From JABJAG01 sp038137215 (GTDB lineage Bacteria > Pseudomonadota > Alphaproteobacteria > UBA6615), in the NCBI GenBank assembly GCA_038137215.1, contig JAYQBG010000005.1:1-64000 (forward strand): 64,000 bases of DNA, read 5' to 3'. The notes under the pieces are model-generated. The model had not been told where the DNA came from. It made no database searches and worked only from the letters and a program-made list of their open reading frames with translations. Every line of letters begins with the position of its first letter. Positions within the stretch are counted from its first letter, which is position 1. The position numbers were made by a program, and so were the translations under genes. Shown here one piece after another: positions 16,436 through 24,593 of the stretch.

Positions 16436-17833
16436 TTAACAGGCAGCGGTATCCCGATATGCCACAGGCAGTGTCACCGTAAACGTGCTGCCAATCCCGG
16501 GCTCACTCTGGATTGAGAGCTCTCCGCGATGCCGGTTGGCGATGTGTTTGACGATCGCCAGTCCCAGTCCGGTGCCGCCGAGCTCGCGCGAGCGGGCCGT
16601 GTCCACCCGATAAAATCTTTCGGTCAGGCGTGGAATATGTTCGCGCGGGATTCCTTCGCCCTCATCGACCACCGACACAGTGGCCATCCCCCCGGTGACG
16701 GTTGCGCGGACATAGACCTTCGAGCCGCTGCCGCCATACTTGATGGCGTTCTCGATCAGGTTCTGGAACAGAACCGTCAGTTCGTCAGGGTGGCCGATCA
16801 CCGGCTCGGCCAGCGCGTCCAGATCGTGCTCGATCACGACATCCTGCGCGGCTGCCTGGGGGGCCAGCAGGTCGGCCACCGTGGCGATGACCTGTCGCAG
16901 CTGCACCTCGTCCTTTGGCGGCGTGTGCTCGTTCATCTCGATCCGCGAGAGGGACAGCAGGTCATTGACGATCCGGGTCATGCGCGTGGACTGGGTTTCC
17001 ATGAGGTCGAGGAAGCGGTCCTGGGCTTCGACATCGCCACGGGCCGGGCCGCGCAGGGTTTCGATGAATCCGACCAGCGAGGTGAGCGGGGTGCGCAATT
17101 CGTGGCTGACATTGGCCACAAAATCGGCGCGCATCTGTTCCCCGCGCCGCAGCGCCGTGACGTCGCGCATCAGGATCAGGGCGCGGGCATCATCCTCGCC
17201 GCTCGTTTCCGACTGGATCGGTTCGACGCGGGCTTCGAATGCCTGATCGACGCGGCCGGTGAATGTGAACTCGACGGTGCGTGTCACATCCCCGGAGAGG
17301 ACATCCGACACCGCCTGAAGGATGGCGGGCTGCCGGATCACGGCGGACAAATCGCGGCCGGACAGGTCGCCGACCCCGTGGCGGCCGGTCAGCAGCGTGC
17401 GCGCAGCGGCATTCGCATAGACAATCTGCCCCTGGGCATCCAGCGTTATCAGCGGGTCGGGCAGGGCATCGAATAGCGCCTGGGCAGACCGCAGGCTGTC
17501 GCGCGTCTGTGCCCGGTCCCGTCCCCATATTCGTTCGAGACGGTGCAGGGCGGCGACGATGTTTCCCGTCGGCCCGCCATCAACACCGGGCTGTGGCGGC
17601 TGCGTGCCGTCGGGGGGCGTGTCTGCGATCCGTTCGATCCGGCGCTCGATCTCGTTCAGGCGGCCCAGCGGCCGGAACAGAAGCAGGCCCACGCCCAGCG
17701 GAATAACGACCACGGCGCCAAACGCCAGCCAGGGATTCAGATGTCCAGCGAGAGAGAGCGCCACCGCCACCAGGATGCCGGGACTCGACAGGATGGCCGT
17801 GGCGGCGATCAGAAAATTCGGTCGGGGTGCCAT
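16436..17833 (-). CDS. phoR: Phosphate regulon sensor histidine kinase PhoR
   Basis: Membrane-bound kinase of PhoB. The 465 residues have two membrane segments near 9-30 and 34-53 with almost no periplasmic loop, as expected for a kinase that senses through PstSCAB-PhoU. A linker and a PAS domain at about 118-225 follow. The HisKA domain carries phospho-acceptor His244 in NVSHELRTPLTSL. The ATP-binding domain has N box NLIENAIKYG and G boxes DEGEGIPREH and GGTGLGLAIVKHI. It sits upstream of pstS by 190 bp, separated from phoB by the whole pst cluster. Confidence 0.94.
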   Translation of the reverse strand: MAPRPNFLIAATAILSSPGILVAVALSLAGHLNPWLAFGAVVVIPLGVGLLLFRPLGRLNEIERRIERIADTPPDGTQPPQPGVDGGPTGNIVAALHRLERIWGRDRAQTRDSLRSAQALFDALPDPLITLDAQGQIVYANAAARTLLTGRHGVGDLSGRDLSAVIRQPAILQAVSDVLSGDVTRTVEFTFTGRVDQAFEARVEPIQSETSGEDDARALILMRDVTALRRGEQMRADFVANVSHELRTPLTSLVGFIETLRGPARGDVEAQDRFLDLMETQSTRMTRIVNDLLSLSRIEMNEHTPPKDEVQLRQVIATVADLLAPQAAAQDVVIEHDLDALAEPVIGHPDELTVLFQNLIENAIKYGGSGSKVYVRATVTGGMATVSVVDEGEGIPREHIPRLTERFYRVDTARSRELGGTGLGLAIVKHIANRHRGELSIQSEPGIGSTFTVTLPVAYRDTAAC

Positions 17834-17932
17834 GAGGTGCCGGTTGCTAGGGTCCGTGATTCTCGGGCCAGTCTAACACGCCCACAAAGCCCGCCTTTAT
17901 GACATTGCCAATCTGGCAACCGGCGACGCGTT

Positions 17933-20299
17933 CTATTCGGCTGCCTTGCGCGATGTCGTCTTGGTCTTGCGGGCACCTTTGGTTTTGGCCTTGGCCTTGT
18001 TTTCCTGACGGATCGCCTCATGGGCGGCGAAGGCCGAAGCGTTGACCAGTTCACTCACGGTCGAGTTCATGTGGACGATCTCGACCGGCTTTTCGAGCCC
18101 CATCAGGATCGGTCCCAGCACGTTCCCGACATCGAGGGATTCGAGCATCCGCGTGGCAATATGGGCCGAATGGAGCCCCGGCATGATCAGCACATTGGCC
18201 GGTCCGGTCAGCCGCGCGAACGGGTAGTAACGTTCGCGCAGGATGGCATCGAGCGCGACATCCGGCGTCATCTCGCCCTCGTACTCGAAATCGATGTCGT
18301 CACGCTCATCGAGCAGCCGGACGGCTTCGCGTGAGCGCTCTGTGATGTCCACCGGCGGATTTCCGAAATTGGAGTAGCTGAGAAACGCCACACGTGGCTC
18401 GCTGCCCATCTGGCGCGCTTTCGCGGCGGCCTGGATCGCGATATCGACCATCGTTTCGGGGCTGGGCCGTTCGTGAACGGAGGAGTCCGCAATGAAAAGG
18501 GTCCGGTTGCGCATCACATGCACCGACAGTCCGAAGACCTCTTCGCCCGGAATGGCGTCGAAGACCCGCTGCACATCCCGGAAGCAGGTGTAGAAGCGCC
18601 GCGTCAGGCCCGTGACCATCGCATCCGCATCGCCCTTCGCCACCATGCAGGCGGCAAAGACGTTGCGGTTCCGGTTCACCACCCGCGCGCAATCGCGATA
18701 CATCATGCCCTTGCGCTGCATGCGCGAGAACAGAAACTCGATATAGCTTTCGCGCTGTTGTTCGGAGATCAGGGCGGCGTTGTGAATGCTCAGGTCGTCG
18801 GCGTTCATCAAGCCAAGTTCCCGGATCCGTGCTTTCACCACATCTTCGCGGCCGATCAGGATCGGCTCACCCAGGCCCTGATTGCGATAGGAAATGGCCG
18901 CCCGGATCACCCGTTCGGATTCGCCCTCGGCAAAGACGATCCGCCGCGGGCTGGTGCGCACGGCTTCGTAGGTTGCCTCGATCACCGAAGAGGTCGGATC
19001 GAGGCGCTGGGCCAGCGCCCGGCGATACTCATCCATATCCTTGATCGGCTGGCGGGCAACGCCCGTGTCCATTGCGGCCTGGGCGATGCGCGGCGGAATG
19101 CGCTCAATCAGGCGCGGGTCAAAGGGTACGGGAATGATGTAGTCCGGCCCATAGACCAGCTGCTCACCTGCATAGGCGGCGGCGACTTCGTCCGGCACAT
19201 CTTCGCGGGCCAGTTCGGCGAGCGCCTCGGCACAGGCGATTTTCATTTCATCATTGATCGTACGGGCCCGCACATCGAGGGCGCCGCGGAAGATATAGGG
19301 AAAGCCCAGAACGTTGTTCACCTGGTTCGGGTAGTCCGAACGTCCGGTGGCGATGATCGCATCGTCGCGGACGGCGCGCACATCTTCCGGCGTGATCTCC
19401 GGATCCGGATTGGCCATGGCGAAGATGATCGGATTGTCGGCCATCGACTTGACCATCTCCTTGGTGACGGCCCCGGCGACGGAGAGTCCGAAAAACACGT
19501 CCGCCCCCACCATCGCTTCTTCAAGCGTGCGCGCCTTGGTCTCCACAGCGTGGCCCGATTTCCACTGGTTCATGCCGTCGGTCCGGCCGCGGTAGATGAC
19601 GCCGCGGCTGTCGCACAGGATCGCCTGATCGTTCGGCAGCCCCATGGCCTTCATCAGCTCGATACAGGCGATCGAGGCGGCGCCAGCGCCATTGACGACG
19701 ATGGTGATGTCCTTGATGTCGCGCCCGGTCAGGTGCAGCGCGTTGATCATCCCGGCCAGCGAGACGATGGCGGTGCCGTGCTGGTCGTCATGGAAGATCG
19801 GAATGTCCATCGCTTCGCGCAGGCGCTGCTCGATGATGAAACATTCCGGCGCCTTGATGTCTTCCAGGTTGATGCCGCCAAAGGTGGGGCCGAGGAAGCG
19901 CACGCAGTTGACGACCTCATCGACATCTTCACTGTCAACTTCGAGGTCCATGGCGTCGATATCGGCAAACCGCTTGAACAGGACCGACTTGCCTTCCATG
20001 ACCGGCTTGGAGGCCAGCGCGCCGATATTGCCCAGCCCGAGCACGGCGGTTCCGTTGGACACTACGGCCACCAGATTGCCGCGCGCGGTATAGTCGTAGG
20101 CCGTGTTCGGCTCGGCGTGGATTTCCACGCAGGGTGCGGCGACCCCGGGGGAATAGGCGAGCGCGAGATCGCGCTGGGTGGTCAGGGGTTTTGTGGCATT
20201 GATCTCGATCTTGCCGGGCTTGCCGGTCCGGTGCATGTGCAGGGAATCGAGATCGAGCTGCGACGTCTTTTTGTCGCCGTTTTTCTTGGTGTCCGCCAT
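17933..20299 (-). CDS. maeB: NADP-dependent malic enzyme with phosphotransacetylase-like domain
   Basis: Oxidative decarboxylation of malate to pyruvate with NADP+, supplying NADPH and pyruvate. The roughly 790-residue protein has the MaeB two-part structure. An N-terminal malic enzyme part (HRTGKPGKIEINATKPLTTQRDLALAYSPGVA, then FHDDQHGTA and the NAD(P)-binding VVNGAGAASIACI) is followed by a phosphotransacetylase-like part from about residue 430 (SPRRIVFAEGESERVIRAA). The latter normally acts as a regulatory, non-catalytic domain in this family. ATG at 20299 has AGG nine bases upstream. TTG at 20326 with AGGAAA upstream would add nine residues and is an equal alternative. The C terminus is Lys-rich. 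Confidence 0.95.
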   Translation of the reverse strand: MADTKKNGDKKTSQLDLDSLHMHRTGKPGKIEINATKPLTTQRDLALAYSPGVAAPCVEIHAEPNTAYDYTARGNLVAVVSNGTAVLGLGNIGALASKPVMEGKSVLFKRFADIDAMDLEVDSEDVDEVVNCVRFLGPTFGGINLEDIKAPECFIIEQRLREAMDIPIFHDDQHGTAIVSLAGMINALHLTGRDIKDITIVVNGAGAASIACIELMKAMGLPNDQAILCDSRGVIYRGRTDGMNQWKSGHAVETKARTLEEAMVGADVFFGLSVAGAVTKEMVKSMADNPIIFAMANPDPEITPEDVRAVRDDAIIATGRSDYPNQVNNVLGFPYIFRGALDVRARTINDEMKIACAEALAELAREDVPDEVAAAYAGEQLVYGPDYIIPVPFDPRLIERIPPRIAQAAMDTGVARQPIKDMDEYRRALAQRLDPTSSVIEATYEAVRTSPRRIVFAEGESERVIRAAISYRNQGLGEPILIGREDVVKARIRELGLMNADDLSIHNAALISEQQRESYIEFLFSRMQRKGMMYRDCARVVNRNRNVFAACMVAKGDADAMVTGLTRRFYTCFRDVQRVFDAIPGEEVFGLSVHVMRNRTLFIADSSVHERPSPETMVDIAIQAAAKARQMGSEPRVAFLSYSNFGNPPVDITERSREAVRLLDERDDIDFEYEGEMTPDVALDAILRERYYPFARLTGPANVLIMPGLHSAHIATRMLESLDVGNVLGPILMGLEKPVEIVHMNSTVSELVNASAFAAHEAIRQENKAKAKTKGARKTKTTSRKAAE

Positions 20300-20477
20300 T
20301 TCGCTATGCCTGTTTTTGTCGGCCAAAGGGTTTCCTGTAATCGAGCGTGACCATGTGCGCCGCGTGCGTCAAGCGGGGTTGGACCGGGTGCCGACGAACG
20401 GGCAGGGCCTTCGCGCCGGCAATCCGTGCCAAGGGTTTCGATGGGGCGTGCGGGGGCGTATATGATGAAGGCTCGCC

Positions 20478-23210
20478 ATGACCGTTTCTGAACCAGCCCC
20501 GAAGACCAAGGAGAAGCCCGCCGCCGCGGGTTCGCCGATGCTCGCGCAATGGTACGAAGCCAAGGCCGCCTATCCCGATTGCCTGCTGTTCTTCCGGATG
20601 GGTGACTTCTACGAGTTGTTTTTTGATGACGCTGTGGCCGCCGCCGCCGCGCTCGATATTGCGCTGACCAAACGCGGCCAGCATGCCGGCGAGCCTGTGC
20701 CCATGGCTGGTGTCCCCGTACATGCGGCCGAACAGTATCTGCCGCGACTCATCCGGGCGGGTCATCGGGTGGCGGTCTGCGAGCAGATGGAGAATCCGGC
20801 AGAGGCCAAGAAGCGCGGCTCGAAGTCGATTGTCCGGCGCGAGGTCGTCCGGGTGATCACCCCGGGCACGCTCAGCGAAGACACGTTGCTGGATTCCCGC
20901 CGCCACAATTATCTGGCGGCCTGCGCCGAGGTGCGGGGCGAACTCGGCCTGGCCTGGCTCGACATGTCGACCGGTGAAGTCTGGATGCAGCCGCTTCCCA
21001 GAACAGGCGGCGTCGGTTTGCTGGCCGCGGCGCTGGCGCGGATCGCGCCGGGGGAACTGCTCCTGCCCGATACGTTTCTCGCGCGCGACGACATGGCCGC
21101 CCTCCTCGATGAACGCAACGACGTGCTCACGCCGCTCCCCGCCAGCCGGTTCGATTCCCTTAACGCGGAAGCGCGCCTGAAGGAGACCTATGGCGTCAGC
21201 ACCCTGGACGGCTTCGGTGCGCCGGGCCGGGCCGAGATTTCCGCGGCGGGGACGCTGCTGGATTATCTGGCGCTGACCCAGATTGACCGGATGCCACGGC
21301 TGGCCCGGCCCACACGTCTGCCCGCGCCGGGCGTAAGCGGCGCGGTGATGGAAATTGACGCTGCTACGCGACGCAACCTCGAGCTCTCGATCACGCTTTC
21401 GGGCGAGCGCAAGGGCTCGCTGCTCTCGGTCATCGATTGCACTATCACCGGGGCGGGCGCGCGCCTGTTGGCCGAACGCCTTGCCGCCCCGCTGACAGAT
21501 GTGGCGGCCATCGAGGCCCGCCTCGACGCTGTCGCATATCTTGTTGAGGACGCACCGCACCGCGAAGACCTGCGCGACATTCTGCGGTCGGTTCCCGACA
21601 TCGAACGGGCCCTGTCACGGCTGGCGCTGGACCGGGGCGGACCGCGCGACCTGGCGACGATCCGGGCGGGGCTGGAGGCCGCGCGCAATCTTCGAAGCCT
21701 GCTGGAGGGCCGGGCCGCGCTGCCGCCCGTGCTCGGACAGGCACGTGACAAGCTTTGTGAGGATCGCAGCCTGATCGATGAACTCATGCAAGCCCTTGCC
21801 GAGGACCTGCCGCTGGTGGCACGCGATGGCGGGTTCATTGCCAAGGGGTACGATCCGGCGCTGGATGAGCAGAAAAGTCTGCGTGACGAAAGCCGACAGC
21901 TGATTGCCGGTTTGCAGGCCCAGTATGTGGAGGCCACGGCGATTACCGGCCTGAAGGTCAAACACAACAACGTGCTGGGCTACTTCGTGGAAATCACCGC
22001 CACCCATGCCGACCGGATCATGGAGGGCGGCAAAGAGGCGGCCACTGCGCAATACGGCCTGATCCATCGACAGACCATGGCCAATGCTGTGCGTTTCACG
22101 ACCGTCGAGCTTTCGGAACTCGACGACAAGATTTCCCGTGCCGGCGAACGTGCATTGGCGATCGAGCTCGAACTCTTCGAGACCCTCGTGGCCAGGGTTA
22201 TGGAATCCGCCGAGGCCGTGGCCGAAACAGCCCGGGCACTGGCCCAACTGGATGTCGCCGCCGCGCTCGCCGAACTGGCGGTGCGTTTACGTTATGCCCG
22301 TCCACAACTTACCGACAGTCCCGAGTTCCGGATTTCCGGTGGCCGTCATCCGGTCGTCGAGGCTGTGCTCGATGACGGTCCGTCGGGTTTCGTGGCGAAT
22401 GACTGCGACCTGTCGGGCGAATCCGAATGTGCGGGACGCCTCTGGCTGGTGACCGGCCCGAATATGGCGGGCAAATCGACATTCCTGCGCCAGAATGCGC
22501 TCATCGCAATCCTGGCCCAGATCGGCTCCTTTGTTCCCGCGACCGCGGCGACCATCGGTGTTGTGGACCGGCTGTTTTCGCGGGTCGGGGCGGCAGACGA
22601 TCTGGCGCGTGGCCGTTCGACCTTCATGGTGGAAATGGTCGAGGCGGCTGCGATTCTCAACCAGGCGGGGCCGCGTGCGCTGGTGATCCTCGATGAAATC
22701 GGTCGCGGAACAGCCACCTTTGATGGGTTGTCGATCGCCTGGGCGACCGTCGAACACCTGCACGAGGTCAATGGCTGCCGCACGTTGTTTGCGACCCATT
22801 TTCATGAGCTCACCAAGCTCGCCACCCGGCTCGATCAGCTTTCCTGTCACACGATGCGGGTCAAGGAATGGCGGGACGATATTGTCTTTCTGCACGAGGT
22901 GGGTGCCGGGACGGCGGACCGGTCCTACGGCATTCATGTTGGCAAGCTGGCCGGATTGCCGCCGCAGGTGGTCAGCCGGGCCGAGGAGGTTCTGGCGCTG
23001 CTGGAAGCCGGAGACCAGGCCGGTGCGCTGTCGCGTCTGGCCGATGATCTGCCGCTGTTCCAGGCGGCAGCGCTGCACGAGCCTGCGGCCCCGGATATGG
23101 TGCCCGCCGACCCGGTTCGCGATATGCTCTGCGAGACCGATCCCGATCAGCTGACCCCGCGCGAAGCCCTGGACTTGCTGTATCGCCTGAAGGCGGCACT
23201 GGATGCGTGA
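20478..23210 (+). CDS. mutS: DNA mismatch repair protein MutS
   Basis: Mismatch recognition ATPase that starts methyl-independent or MutL-linked repair. The 910 residues contain the mismatch-wedge F44-Y45-E46 in MGDFYELFFD, connector and lever domains, and the ATPase with Walker A GPNMAGKST at 660-668. The Walker B-type stretch is VILDEIGRGTATFDG and the signature loop includes STFMVEM. The C-terminal helix-turn-helix part is present. ATG at 20478 follows GAAGG. The last 8 bp overlap the start of the MFS gene, so the two are transcribed together. It is divergent from maeB. Confidence 0.98.
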   Translation: MTVSEPAPKTKEKPAAAGSPMLAQWYEAKAAYPDCLLFFRMGDFYELFFDDAVAAAAALDIALTKRGQHAGEPVPMAGVPVHAAEQYLPRLIRAGHRVAVCEQMENPAEAKKRGSKSIVRREVVRVITPGTLSEDTLLDSRRHNYLAACAEVRGELGLAWLDMSTGEVWMQPLPRTGGVGLLAAALARIAPGELLLPDTFLARDDMAALLDERNDVLTPLPASRFDSLNAEARLKETYGVSTLDGFGAPGRAEISAAGTLLDYLALTQIDRMPRLARPTRLPAPGVSGAVMEIDAATRRNLELSITLSGERKGSLLSVIDCTITGAGARLLAERLAAPLTDVAAIEARLDAVAYLVEDAPHREDLRDILRSVPDIERALSRLALDRGGPRDLATIRAGLEAARNLRSLLEGRAALPPVLGQARDKLCEDRSLIDELMQALAEDLPLVARDGGFIAKGYDPALDEQKSLRDESRQLIAGLQAQYVEATAITGLKVKHNNVLGYFVEITATHADRIMEGGKEAATAQYGLIHRQTMANAVRFTTVELSELDDKISRAGERALAIELELFETLVARVMESAEAVAETARALAQLDVAAALAELAVRLRYARPQLTDSPEFRISGGRHPVVEAVLDDGPSGFVANDCDLSGESECAGRLWLVTGPNMAGKSTFLRQNALIAILAQIGSFVPATAATIGVVDRLFSRVGAADDLARGRSTFMVEMVEAAAILNQAGPRALVILDEIGRGTATFDGLSIAWATVEHLHEVNGCRTLFATHFHELTKLATRLDQLSCHTMRVKEWRDDIVFLHEVGAGTADRSYGIHVGKLAGLPPQVVSRAEEVLALLEAGDQAGALSRLADDLPLFQAAALHEPAAPDMVPADPVRDMLCETDPDQLTPREALDLLYRLKAALDA

Positions 23211-24540
23211 GGCGGTCGGGCGCCTGCTCGCGCTCGCGGGCTTCGGGGCGGTGGGCGATATCATGCGCCATCGCAGTTTCCGGATATATCTGATCGGCCA
23301 TATCCCCAATGTAGTGGGCATCTGGGTGGTCCGGATTGCGATCGGCTGGCTCGCCTGGGAACTGACGGCATCCGCCTTCTGGGTCGGTGCGCTGGTGGCG
23401 GCCGATGCGCTGCCGGTGCTTATCTTCGGCCCGGTCGGGGGTGTGATGGCCGACCGGCTGGACCGCAAGACGATCAGCCTCGTGACCCAGTCCATTCTCT
23501 GCCTGATCACCGTCGCACTGACCGTTCTGACCTATCTGGGCCTGATCAATATCTGGTTCCTTCTGGCCTTTGCGCTGGCGCGTGGCGTCACCTTCTCCTT
23601 CTGGCAGCCGGTGCGCCTGGCGTTGATGCCCAATCTGGTGCCGCGCTCGGAAATGCCCACCGCGATTGCCCTGAACTCCTCCACCTTCAACGCGGCCCAG
23701 TTCATCGGGCCGGCGCTGGCGGGCGGCCTGCTGAAATTCGGCGGGGCGGAGCTCGCCTTCGCCTTCAACGTGTTTGCGACTTCGATCATGGTTTGGGCGC
23801 TTGCCAGTATCGAATCGCCGCCCCCGCCCCAGCGCAAGGATGTACCGGGTTCGTTCCTCGAGGATGCGCTGGCAGGCATCCGCTATGGCGCGGCCCATCC
23901 GGGTATCGGTCCGATGCTGCTGTTGCTGATGATCGTCGGCGTGATGATCCGGCCGGTCACCGAGTTGATGCCCGCACTGGCCGGCGCGGTGTTCCTGAAA
24001 GAGGTGACGGGATATTCGCTGATGGCGTCCTCGGTGGGTATCGGGGCGATGGTCGGTGCGATCTGGATGCTGCGGCGGGGCAACAGCGGTAACATTACCG
24101 ATATCGCGCTGCTCGCGGGCCTGACCGGCGGGGCGGCAGCCTTGCTGGTCGTGGCGGTCGGGTGGTTTCCCTTCGCGCTGCTTTGCCTCGCGGTCCTGGG
24201 GTTCTCGATGACGGCGGGGGGTATTGCGACCCAGCAGGTGGTACAGTTTGCCGTGCCCGATGAAATGCGTGGTCGTGTGCTGGGCCTGTTCGGCATGATC
24301 TTCCGGGCGGGACCGGCGCTCGGCGCGCTGGTGATCGGCCGGATCGGTGACGCGGTCGGACTGACCTGGCCGGTTCTGATCGGTGCCGTGGTCGGACTGG
24401 TGGCCTATGTGTTTGCCTGGTCCCGCCGCCACCGCCTGCGTGCCGCGCTTGAGGCGCGCCCGGAAAGCGAGGCCGACAAAACAGCTTCGCCGACGGCCCC
24501 GGCCCCGGCATCCTCGCCGGCCAAGGACGGGGTGGCATAA
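23203..24540 (+). CDS. MFS transporter (EntS/MFS_3-like)
   Basis: 445-residue major facilitator with about 12 hydrophobic segments. The conserved motif A between helices 2 and 3 reads GGVMADRLDRKT, typical of the MFS_3 / enterobactin-exporter-like group. The N terminus has a FRIYLIGHIPNVVGIWVVRIAIGWLAWELT segment seen in uncharacterised alphaproteobacterial exporters. Substrate is unknown. The start codon lies inside the last codons of mutS (8 bp overlap), suggesting translational coupling. The C-terminal 30 residues are Ala/Pro-rich and cytoplasmic. Confidence 0.85.
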   Translation: MREAVGRLLALAGFGAVGDIMRHRSFRIYLIGHIPNVVGIWVVRIAIGWLAWELTASAFWVGALVAADALPVLIFGPVGGVMADRLDRKTISLVTQSILCLITVALTVLTYLGLINIWFLLAFALARGVTFSFWQPVRLALMPNLVPRSEMPTAIALNSSTFNAAQFIGPALAGGLLKFGGAELAFAFNVFATSIMVWALASIESPPPPQRKDVPGSFLEDALAGIRYGAAHPGIGPMLLLLMIVGVMIRPVTELMPALAGAVFLKEVTGYSLMASSVGIGAMVGAIWMLRRGNSGNITDIALLAGLTGGAAALLVVAVGWFPFALLCLAVLGFSMTAGGIATQQVVQFAVPDEMRGRVLGLFGMIFRAGPALGALVIGRIGDAVGLTWPVLIGAVVGLVAYVFAWSRRHRLRAALEARPESEADKTASPTAPAPASSPAKDGVA

Positions 24541-24593
24541 TAGACGTTTGGCCCGTGTTCATTCGGGCCCGAAGGATATAAAACCGTTTCGCT

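Noticed and set aside
18473..20350. 625-codon plus-strand frame opposite maeB
   Set aside because: Antisense shadow of the malic enzyme; composition (His/Arg/Asp/Gly-rich) is that of a reverse-complement codon pattern.
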